From: Opitutia bacterium UBA3151 | GTDB lineage: Bacteria; Verrucomicrobiota; Verrucomicrobiia; Opitutales; Seribacteraceae | Reading direction: 5' to 3' | NCBI GenBank assembly: GCA_002364975.1 | Contig: DEYT01000076.1 | Location: 1 to 43,517 of the forward strand | DNA: 43,517 bases | Shown: positions 34,844 through 42,711 of the stretch, one piece after another | Layout: every line of letters starts with the position of its first letter | Position numbering within the stretch: position 1 is the stretch's first letter | The notes under the pieces: generated by a model | The model's database searches: none | What the model was told of the DNA's origin: nothing | The model's input: only the letters and a program-made list of their open reading frames with translations | Program-made: the position numbers and the translations under genes

Positions 34844-36433
34844 ATGAAAAAAATCTTTCCTTTTTTATTCTGCCTTTTATTGAACAGCAAAGTATCCGGG
34901 CATGACCCGGCAAGCGAGATGGCGACTGCAGCTGAAAACTTTCTGGCATCCCTAGAAGGTGCAAAGAAAAAGAAAGCCTTTTTTCCCTTCAATCATAAAG
35001 ATCGGGAAAACTGGCATTTTTTCCCCGGATCCTTTATCTCTCCAAATGGACGAATGGGTCTTACCATCAAGGAAATGGACTCTGTTCAAAGAAACTTGGC
35101 CCAAACTCTTCTTTCCACCGCATTGAGTCATCGCGGACAAATTGAAGCATCGACCGTGATTTTGTTGGAGCAAATCCTCTATGAGAAAGAAGAAAGGGAG
35201 ATGCGAAACCCAGATCTTTATCATTATGCTGTGTTTGGTAGTCCCAACAAGGCAGGTACTTGGGGTTGGCGGTTTGAAGGTCATCATTTATCGCTCAACT
35301 TTTCCTTAGTTAATGGAAGGATATTTTCTGTAACTCCTAGTTTTTTCGGGGCTAGCCCGGCCAAAGTAAACGAAGGAAAGCATAAGGGTCTACGGGTACT
35401 TGGGGAGGAGGAGACCAAAGCTTTCAAGTTCTTAAAATCCTTGTCTCCGCCTCAGAAAAAAATGGCTATCCTTTCCAGCAATCCACCCAGAGAGATCTTC
35501 TCGGGGCAAGATAATACCGTTCAGGCTTCCAATTTTCTTCCTGCACAAGGCCTTCCCATTACCAAAATGAACCCACGGCAGAAAGGATGGCTCAGTGAGG
35601 TGGTTAAAGTATATGCCGCCAAACATCGACCTCAATCGATAAAACAAATCGTCCAAAAAAAACCACTGCTTCACCCAACAAAAACCTTTTTTGCATGGGC
35701 GGGTGGATTAACTCCGAAAACCGGTCATTATTACCGAATCCAAACTCCAGATTTTCTTTTCGAATATGCAAATACTCAAAATAATGTGAATCATGTTCAT
35801 GCGGTGTGGAGAGATTTCAAGGGCGACTTTGGCAGAGATCTTTTAGCCGATCACTATCGCAAAGATCACTCCAAGGGTAAAGATTGGGTAAGTATGTTTG
35901 ATGGAGAGACACTAAAGGGGTGGAAACCGAACGAAGACGAAGATTCATTTTCGGTTATAAATGGTTGTATCGTCGCGAATGCTCCGGGACGCTGCCATCT
36001 TTTTTACCAAGCTGAAAAACCGTTTCAGAATTTTGAATTTAAGGCCGAAGTTATGACCCTTCCCTATTCCAACGCAGGTGTCTATTTCCACACCCGCTTC
36101 CAAGATGAAGGATGGCCCAAAGCTGGATTTGAATGTCAGGTAAACAACACTTACCACGACCCAAAAAAGACCGCCAGTATCTACGGAGTTGCAGATTGCT
36201 TAGAGGCCCCTGCAAACGATGACGAATGGTTTAATTTATATATAAAGGTGATTGGCAAAAGAGTGATTACCAAAGTTAATGAAAAGATAATCGTAGATTG
36301 GACACAACCGGCAGATTGGAAAAAAGGTGGGAATTTCGAAAGGATTTTGGGAGAAGGAACTTTCGCACTACAGGGACACGACCCGGATAGCACCGTGCTC
36401 TTCCGGAATCTTTTTGTTAAACGACTGCCTTAA
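34844..36433 (+). CDS. DUF3500-DUF1080 fusion protein, secreted
   Basis: A 529-residue exported protein. I use ATG 34844, giving MKKIFPFLFCLLLNSKVSG; a TTG at 34799 is in frame but adds a poor leader. The first 340 residues are DUF3500: ATAAENFLASL, HKDRENWHFFPGSF and GLTIKEMD near the start, WGWRFEGHHLSLNF in the middle and the closing HVHAVWRDFKGDFGRDLLADHY. A DUF1080 domain then begins at KDWVSMFDGETLKGWKP and ends with GTFALQGHDPDSTVLFRN. DUF3500 has no proven activity. The DUF1080 half is annotated as 3-keto-disaccharide hydrolase, so a two-step enzyme is possible. It is followed 11 bases later by a PQQ propeller gene. Confidence 0.9.
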   Translation: MKKIFPFLFCLLLNSKVSGHDPASEMATAAENFLASLEGAKKKKAFFPFNHKDRENWHFFPGSFISPNGRMGLTIKEMDSVQRNLAQTLLSTALSHRGQIEASTVILLEQILYEKEEREMRNPDLYHYAVFGSPNKAGTWGWRFEGHHLSLNFSLVNGRIFSVTPSFFGASPAKVNEGKHKGLRVLGEEETKAFKFLKSLSPPQKKMAILSSNPPREIFSGQDNTVQASNFLPAQGLPITKMNPRQKGWLSEVVKVYAAKHRPQSIKQIVQKKPLLHPTKTFFAWAGGLTPKTGHYYRIQTPDFLFEYANTQNNVNHVHAVWRDFKGDFGRDLLADHYRKDHSKGKDWVSMFDGETLKGWKPNEDEDSFSVINGCIVANAPGRCHLFYQAEKPFQNFEFKAEVMTLPYSNAGVYFHTRFQDEGWPKAGFECQVNNTYHDPKKTASIYGVADCLEAPANDDEWFNLYIKVIGKRVITKVNEKIIVDWTQPADWKKGGNFERILGEGTFALQGHDPDSTVLFRNLFVKRLP

Positions 36434-36444
36434 GGTCCCCTGCC

Positions 36445-37749
36445 ATGCAGTACTTTTTTTACTTTTTACTTTTGCTTCCCCTTGGGGTTGTCTCCGCAAA
36501 TTGGCAACAATGGCGGGGTCCGAATGCTTCTGGACACGCACCAAAAGGTAACTATCCGAAAACCTGGAACCCGAAACTAAATATCCAGTGGAAATCGAAC
36601 TTGCCTGGTCGTGGTCATTCCTCACCGGTTACTGAAGGAAGTAATATCTGGATCACCACAGCCTTGGAAACTCCGGCCTCGGAAAAAGAAAAGTTGGAGA
36701 GACTAAAGAAAAACGATGGCCTTCCTAGTGTTACCGTTCTTTCGAAAGTCAGTTTGCATGCCTTGCAAATTGACCCGGATTCTGGAGAGGTTCTGCAAAA
36801 CATTAAAGTTTTTGAAAAAAAACAACCCCAATGGGTTCATAAGTTGAACAGTTATGCTTCCCCTACCCCTGTTTTAGAAAACCAAAGGCTGTATCTGCAT
36901 TTTGGAGCCTTTGGGAATGCCTGCATTGATACTCAATCCCATGAAATTATCTGGAAGAATAATCAATCAGATCTCTGGGTAATGCATGAAAATGGGCCCG
37001 GAAGTTCACCCATAATCTGGCAGGATTTAATGATCTTTCACCTTGATGGAAGCGATCGACAAAGTGTAGTTGCTTTGTATAAAGACACTGGCAAAATTGC
37101 GTGGCAAACAAAACGTTCCGGGGAAATGCGAGACAATCCACAGTTTCAAAAATCTTATTCCACTCCGGTTATTGCTCATTCTATGGGTCAACCTATTCTG
37201 ATATCCTGTGCTGCCGATTGGGTCTACGGCTATAACCCCGCAAATGGCAGGGAGCTATGGAAAATTAAATATGGTATCTTAGGTTTTTCAAATGTTGCCC
37301 GCCCGGTTCTTGGACATGGCATGTTTTTTATATCCACCTGTTTCATGAAGGGTGAAATCCATGCTTATCGCTACGAAGGCCTAGAGGTTCCAAAACTTGT
37401 ATGGAAGATGAACAAGGGTGCCCCCAAGATTCCCTCTCCCACCCTCATTGGAAATGAGCTCTATGTGATAAACGATGGAGGGATTCTATCCTGTATGGAT
37501 GCTTTAAGTGGGGAACTCCACTGGCGGGAAAGATTGGACGGAGAATTTAGTGCCTCCCCCATCTATGCAAACAGGTTACTTTATCTTTCTGACCGAGCTG
37601 GAAAGACTACCGTCATTCGACCTGGAAAAAGTCTTCAGATTGTATCGGAGAACGAATTGGATGGTTCGTCTCACATGGCAACTTTAGCACCTCTTGAAGA
37701 CTCTTTCCTTGTCCGAACAAACGAAGCTTTTTATCGAATTCAGAAGTAA
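36445..37749 (+). CDS. Secreted PQQ-type beta-propeller protein
   Basis: A 434-residue exported propeller related to those at 24892 and 28249. After a signal peptide it opens ANWQQWRGPNASGHAP, and blades include DPDSGEVLQNIKV, YKDTGKIAWQTKR and NPANGRELWKIKY. HKLNSYASPTPVLENQRLYLHFGAFG closely matches the corresponding region in the 24892 protein. It directly follows a DUF1080-containing gene. It converges on a sulfatase, with only six bases between the two stops. A specific cofactor or ligand is not evident. Confidence 0.88.
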   Translation: MQYFFYFLLLLPLGVVSANWQQWRGPNASGHAPKGNYPKTWNPKLNIQWKSNLPGRGHSSPVTEGSNIWITTALETPASEKEKLERLKKNDGLPSVTVLSKVSLHALQIDPDSGEVLQNIKVFEKKQPQWVHKLNSYASPTPVLENQRLYLHFGAFGNACIDTQSHEIIWKNNQSDLWVMHENGPGSSPIIWQDLMIFHLDGSDRQSVVALYKDTGKIAWQTKRSGEMRDNPQFQKSYSTPVIAHSMGQPILISCAADWVYGYNPANGRELWKIKYGILGFSNVARPVLGHGMFFISTCFMKGEIHAYRYEGLEVPKLVWKMNKGAPKIPSPTLIGNELYVINDGGILSCMDALSGELHWRERLDGEFSASPIYANRLLYLSDRAGKTTVIRPGKSLQIVSENELDGSSHMATLAPLEDSFLVRTNEAFYRIQK

Positions 37750-37755
37750 GAATAT

Positions 37756-39132
37756 TTATTGCCCACGAAGCTTGGAAAACACCTTACCCGTTGGTTTTCC
37801 GGGAAGAGATGTGAGCCATTTTCCTAACATATCCTGTAAAGCTCTTACTATTTTAGGGTATTCCTGCGAAATATTTTTTCTCTCCAAAGGATCCTGGACC
37901 AAGTCAAAAAGCTCGGCATGGGAATGATCGTTATTAACCGCTAACTTCCATTGGTCATGAACGACCGCATAAGCAACCCAGTGATCTAATCGATCTTTAG
38001 GAGCAGGCCAAGGGGCGGACATACGCCAAAAAAGCGGTTTCTTACGGAGTTTACTTCCCTTTCCCATCAACGCCAAAACTTGGCTAATTCCATCGGGTTG
38101 ATACCACAAAGGTAATTTAACGCCGGCCAAATCACAAAATGTGGGAAGTAAATCAACTGCAGATAGAATCGATGTTTTATCAACCTTACCAGCTGGCACC
38201 TTCCCCGGCCATCGGGCAATGAATGGAACCCCAATCCCACCTTCCATCAGGGCACCTTTAAAAGCCCTACGACCCCCGGTGATCCCCTTCGCCGCCCCCA
38301 CTCCGTAGCCTGTCCCAGTTGCCGAATCATAGGTTAAGGTCAATTCGGCGTTGGGACTCCCTCTGGCTGGTCCATTATCCGAACTAAAGATGACCAGCGT
38401 TTGATCTGAAATCTTTAGGTCATCTAAGGCATCGAGCAACTGACCAATACGCAAATCCGCATGAAATAAGGTAGCGGCATAAATATTATCTGCCTCGGGA
38501 AGGTCTGGAAATAACTTTTGCAATTTTGGATCCACATGAAATGGAGTATGCGGTTCATGCATCCAAAGATTGATAAAGAATGGTTTTCTGGCGGCATGGC
38601 TCTTTTTCATAAAGGGAATCGCACTCTTGACATCATCATGCACAAACATTTGCGGACCTGCACAATTGTAAGAGCCATAGTCGTCATAACCGTAAGCACT
38701 GGGGAAAGGGGAATCAGGAATCATGTCATTAGCCAAATGCCACTTTCCATAGTGTGCGGTGGCGTACCCAGATTGTTTGAGAAATCTTTGTAAAAGAGGT
38801 GCCTTTGGATCAAGCCAATCTGGCATATTCCGCCTTTGATTACTGGGAACCCACGCGAAATGACCATCAATGTTGTATCGGGCAGGAAAATGCCCGGTCA
38901 TCACCGCAGTACGACTGGGGGAACAGACCCCGCTAGCCACCGAGAAGCGGTGGAAGTCGGTACCTTCTTTGGCGAGGCGGTCGATATTGGGGGTTTTCAG
39001 GTAAGGATGTCCATGGCAACCAAGATCGCCCCAACCCCAATCATCTGCGAAGATGAAAACTATATTTGGCCGATCTTTCGAAAAAATTGATAGCGAGGAC
39101 AAAAGGGAGAAGAAGAAAAAAATAGATTTCAT
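37756..39132 (-). CDS. Arylsulfatase-like sulfatase
   Basis: A 458-residue secreted sulfatase with a signal peptide ending near residue 18. RPNIVFIFADDWGWGDLGCHG supplies the metal-binding Asp pair. C70-S-P-S-R is the formylglycine motif, followed by TAVMTGHFPAR. HYGKWHLAND, HEPHTPFH and LVIFSSDNGPARG complete the active-site set. The C-terminal sub-domain includes LFDLVQDPLERKN. It is downstream of a second sulfatase by 50 bp on the same strand and probably shares its promoter. Substrate unknown. Confidence 0.93.
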   Translation of the reverse strand: MKSIFFFFSLLSSLSIFSKDRPNIVFIFADDWGWGDLGCHGHPYLKTPNIDRLAKEGTDFHRFSVASGVCSPSRTAVMTGHFPARYNIDGHFAWVPSNQRRNMPDWLDPKAPLLQRFLKQSGYATAHYGKWHLANDMIPDSPFPSAYGYDDYGSYNCAGPQMFVHDDVKSAIPFMKKSHAARKPFFINLWMHEPHTPFHVDPKLQKLFPDLPEADNIYAATLFHADLRIGQLLDALDDLKISDQTLVIFSSDNGPARGSPNAELTLTYDSATGTGYGVGAAKGITGGRRAFKGALMEGGIGVPFIARWPGKVPAGKVDKTSILSAVDLLPTFCDLAGVKLPLWYQPDGISQVLALMGKGSKLRKKPLFWRMSAPWPAPKDRLDHWVAYAVVHDQWKLAVNNDHSHAELFDLVQDPLERKNISQEYPKIVRALQDMLGKWLTSLPGKPTGKVFSKLRGQ

Positions 39133-39182
39133 AAGCTTTCTAAATTCGGGAGGAGACTAAAAAACCTGATGGAATATTGATT

Positions 39183-40658
39183 TTAATCAATCACAGAAAT
39201 TGGAAACTCCAAAGATTTAGTGTGCTCCTTTTTCATGATATCTTTGATTTTCAGGACGATTTCCGGGTGAACGAAAGAGAGGTCTTTGGTCTCCGACTCA
39301 TCTTTGATGAGATCATAAAGTTCGATCTTCAAAGGATCATGATTCTGACCTTTGCGAAGCATTTTCTGACGAATGCCTTTCCACTTGCCGAGCCAGACTG
39401 CTTGTTGCCCACCATAACCGGAAAATTCTCGGTAAAGAAAGGGTCTGCTCCTATTAGAATTCCCAAATAGAGAAGGAGTTAAGTTGTAACCGTCATGTTG
39501 AGCAGTGAGAGGAGATTCTGCTCCAATCAAGTGATGAATCGTGACAATCCAATCTTCAAAACCAGTCAATTGATCTGACACAGAACCGGCTTTTATTTTG
39601 CCGGGCCATTTTACGATTAAAGGTACTCTTATGCCACCCTCGTATAACGAGCCTTTTAATCCGCGCAATTTCCCAACACTATCAAAAAAATCATAATCCA
39701 CCTCAAGTTTCAAGTGGGTGGTGCCATTATCCGAAGAAAAAATAACAATAGTGTCTTCGGTCAATCCAGTCTCCTTAATCAAATTAATTACTCTCCCAAC
39801 GTATCGATCCATACGGGTAATCATAGCTGCATATGCAGCACGAGGAGTGAAATGCGGAGTGTAACCATATCCTTGGGATCTCGTAAAGGGTGGATCATTC
39901 CACTTTAACTCAAGATAAGGTTTTAATTCCTCATCAGGTACATGAAGGGCAACATGGGGGATAAGCGTTGGGTAGTACAGAAAGAAGGGCTTATCCTTAT
40001 TATTAATAATGAACTCTAAGGCCTGTTCATTGATGCGATCAGATGCATAATCCTCTCCTTTAAATACTTCATAGCTTTTTGGGTTCTCGGGATCGGAACC
40101 TTTTGGTAGCGAAGCATGTCCTGGAACCGGAGGGTGGTTTTCAAGACGCACCCGATCGCGGTCACTCCATAGATAATCCGGGTAGTAACTATGAGCATGA
40201 CGCTGGCAATTATATCCGAAAAAACGATCAAAACCTTGATTCATAGGATCTCCCTCAGTACCCGGACCACCCAGTCCCCACTTTCCAAAAACTCCGGTAG
40301 TATAACCTTCTTTTTTTAAAATTTCGGCCAAGGTAATTTCACTTAAAGGTATAGGTCTTTGTCCTTCGGGTTTAAGCTCACCATTGTTGCGAATAAAGGC
40401 ATGCCCCGGATGCTTCCCGGTCATTAAAACGCATCGGGAAGGAGCACAGACTGCATTTCCGGAATAATTCCGGGTAAAACTCATCCCCTCTTTAGCTAGA
40501 ATATCCAGATAGGGCGTCTTAATTTTCTTCTGTCCATAGCTTCCCAATTCCCGATATCCCAGATCGTCAGCAAGAATGAAAATTATATTGGGCTTTCTCG
40601 CAAATCCGATTGAACAGGTAAGAATCAAAAAGGAAAGGAAAGATAAGTAGATTTTCAT
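39183..40658 (-). CDS. Arylsulfatase A-like sulfatase
   Basis: A 491-residue secreted sulfatase. The leader MKIYLSFLSFLILTCSIGFA is followed by RKPNIIFILADDLGYRELGSYG with the metal-binding Asp pair. C71-A-P-S-R is the formylglycine motif in NAVCAPSRCVLMTGKHPGHA. VFGKWGLGGPGTEGDP and FFGYNCQRHAHSYYPDYLW are typical of a large PVC and Bacteroidetes arylsulfatase group that I associate with galactose-type substrates, though this is not certain. IVIFSSDNGTTH is the second metal site. It is the first gene of a minus-strand pair and diverges from the ThuA-like gene across 113 bp. Confidence 0.93.
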   Translation of the reverse strand: MKIYLSFLSFLILTCSIGFARKPNIIFILADDLGYRELGSYGQKKIKTPYLDILAKEGMSFTRNYSGNAVCAPSRCVLMTGKHPGHAFIRNNGELKPEGQRPIPLSEITLAEILKKEGYTTGVFGKWGLGGPGTEGDPMNQGFDRFFGYNCQRHAHSYYPDYLWSDRDRVRLENHPPVPGHASLPKGSDPENPKSYEVFKGEDYASDRINEQALEFIINNKDKPFFLYYPTLIPHVALHVPDEELKPYLELKWNDPPFTRSQGYGYTPHFTPRAAYAAMITRMDRYVGRVINLIKETGLTEDTIVIFSSDNGTTHLKLEVDYDFFDSVGKLRGLKGSLYEGGIRVPLIVKWPGKIKAGSVSDQLTGFEDWIVTIHHLIGAESPLTAQHDGYNLTPSLFGNSNRSRPFLYREFSGYGGQQAVWLGKWKGIRQKMLRKGQNHDPLKIELYDLIKDESETKDLSFVHPEIVLKIKDIMKKEHTKSLEFPISVID

Positions 40659-40771
40659 TTTTAGTATTGGGCTGGGTTGATTTAGAAAAGGTATTGATCT
40701 TGATTCTTGATATTAGATTGTTCTAAAACAAGCGGAATTTGTCTTTACTACCCCATTTTCCCCTCTAGGCT

Positions 40772-41764
40772 TTGATTAAATCTCTAAAGTTAATATTTGT
40801 AATGCATTCCACTATTCTCGTCGTTTTTCTTTCCTCCGTCTTCTTTTTTGGAACCTTGGACGCTGCGAAAGTCTTATTTTTGCATGGATCAAGGAGCCAT
40901 GCATCCGGGGATCATGAATTTCAGGCGGGCTCCCACCTTCTCACCAAGCATATTAATGCCCAGAAAAAAGTAAACCTTCAGGCAAGTATGCACCATGGTT
41001 GGCCAGCCGACGAATCGATACTGGATGAAGCGGATGCCATCGTGATCTATGCAGATGGTACAAAAGTAATTGGAAGCGGATGGGCCAAAATGGATCAACT
41101 TGTAAAAGATAAGAAAATTGGCATCCTTTTCATGCACTATGCGGTACACCCCAGCGTGGAAGAGGGCGAAAAATATTATCTCCCTTGGATCGGAGGATTT
41201 TTCAAAAACGGAATATCCGTGAATCCCTTCTGGCGGGCAGATATTAAACCCCTGAAAGACCACGAGACCTCACGGGGAGTTGGTCCGATTCAAGCAGTGG
41301 ATGAATTCTACTTCAATATTGAACTTCACCCCGATTCTTTGAACTTGGGTGCGGCTACGCCCACGGAAGAGAACCTTCATCATATTAATAATATTTGGAC
41401 TCGTGCCGCATATCTGGCAAAAGGAAAAACACAAGCACTGCTTTGGGGCATTACCCGACCTGACGGTGGACGTGGTGCAGGATTTACTGGCGGACACCAT
41501 CACCGCAACTGGGCAATTGATGGCTACCGCCAACTGATTCTCAACACCATTGCCTGGATCGCTGGAGAGAAAGTTCCGGTTGCAGGAGTGCCCACATATC
41601 CGGTTACGGAAGACGAACTCAACGAGAAACTGGATGACTATGGTGACCGCACCAACCGAATCAAGCTCCCAACTATAGAAGATATTACCTTCGAGCCAGG
41701 ACCATGGATGACTCCAGAAGAACATGCCGAGTCTCGCAAAAAACCAAAAAAGAAGAAAAAGTAA
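40772..41764 (+). CDS. ThuA-like protein, exported
   Basis: A 330-residue ThuA-domain protein (class I glutamine amidotransferase-like fold), a family first linked to trehalose utilisation and often next to Gfo/Idh and DUF1080 genes. I prefer TTG 40772 because it supplies the Lys residues a signal peptide needs (MIKSLKLIF); ATG 40802 is the alternative. KVLFLHGSRSHASGDHEFQAG opens the domain. Then ADAIVIYADGTK, IGILFMHYAVHPS and GFTGGHHHRNWAIDGYRQLILNTIAWIAG follow, all typical. The last residues are a run of Lys. The reaction is unsettled; keto-sugar handling is a reasonable guess. Confidence 0.88.
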   Translation: MIKSLKLIFVMHSTILVVFLSSVFFFGTLDAAKVLFLHGSRSHASGDHEFQAGSHLLTKHINAQKKVNLQASMHHGWPADESILDEADAIVIYADGTKVIGSGWAKMDQLVKDKKIGILFMHYAVHPSVEEGEKYYLPWIGGFFKNGISVNPFWRADIKPLKDHETSRGVGPIQAVDEFYFNIELHPDSLNLGAATPTEENLHHINNIWTRAAYLAKGKTQALLWGITRPDGGRGAGFTGGHHHRNWAIDGYRQLILNTIAWIAGEKVPVAGVPTYPVTEDELNEKLDDYGDRTNRIKLPTIEDITFEPGPWMTPEEHAESRKKPKKKKK

Positions 41765-41803
41765 CACTTGCCTCCCCCCTTTCCCAAAAATAACAACCAA
41801 AAA

Positions 41804-42484
41804 ATGAACAAATATACTCTGCTCTGTATCATAGGCTCTATGCTTTCTTCCCTTTCGGGCAAACATCATAAAGGTGAAATGTCTCCCATCTTTGACGGAA
41901 GAACTCTAAGCGGATGGAGTCAGTTAAATGGAACTGCAACTTATCGTGTCGAAGATGGTACTATCGTCGGAAAGACAAAAGAAGGAAGCCCGAACTCTTT
42001 TTTATGCACCAATGAACTCTATGGTGATTTCGAGTTGAAATTTGAAGTGAAGTTAATCAACAATGAACTCAATTCAGGTGTGCAGATTCGTTCCAACACC
42101 AAAGAATTGACTGAAAAGGAAGAAAAACGGGGTGATAAGTTTGGAAGAGTTAACGGTCCTCAAGTTGAGATCGAAGCAACTAAAGATAAAGGTGCGGAAT
42201 CTGGATATGTCTATGGGGAAGCATGCGGTGGTTGGATGACACCTAAAGATAAACTAGTACCACATAATCACTTTAAAAACGGGGAATGGAATCAATATAG
42301 AATAGTTGCGAAAGGTCCTCGGATCCAAACTTGGGTGAATGGAAATAAAGTCTCCAACCTGACCGACAAAGAGAAGTTCCAATCTCACCCCAAAGGCTTC
42401 ATCGGCTTACAGGTTCATTCCATTAAAAAAGGAAGTGGACCCTTTGAAGTAGCTTGGAGAAATATCAAGGTGAAAGAATTGTAA
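41804..42484 (+). CDS. DUF1080 secreted protein
   Basis: A 226-residue exported DUF1080 domain, the fourth in the window. The start at ATG 41804 gives a signal peptide (MNKYTLLCIIGSMLSSLSG); an upstream in-frame TTG at 41768 adds a proline-rich start that is less likely. MSPIFDGRTLSGWSQL is the family opening. LNSGVQIRS, NGPQVEIEATKD and GYVYGEACGGWM are the central strands with the acidic residues usual for the family, and QYRIVAKGPRIQTWVNGNKV is close to the end. It lies 39 bp after the ThuA-like gene, a common pairing in PVC genomes, so the two probably work on the same exported keto-sugar product. Confidence 0.9.
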   Translation: MNKYTLLCIIGSMLSSLSGKHHKGEMSPIFDGRTLSGWSQLNGTATYRVEDGTIVGKTKEGSPNSFLCTNELYGDFELKFEVKLINNELNSGVQIRSNTKELTEKEEKRGDKFGRVNGPQVEIEATKDKGAESGYVYGEACGGWMTPKDKLVPHNHFKNGEWNQYRIVAKGPRIQTWVNGNKVSNLTDKEKFQSHPKGFIGLQVHSIKKGSGPFEVAWRNIKVKEL

Positions 42485-42711
42485 ACCTTCTACCTGTTCA
42501 CCCCCTGCACCTCCAAAAGGGGAGCAAGGGAAAAATCCAGTTTCTTGAAGTCGATCGCTTCTTCATATTACCAAAGGTTTGTTTCATCTAAATAACGAAA
42601 CTAAACCAATTGTTTTAAATTAAAGAAATTGGTCTGCACTTTCAAAACTTTCCACTATTCAACTTGCAAAATAGAATTTAAGCTCGAATGTTGCTCGTAT
42701 CAAAAAATGGC

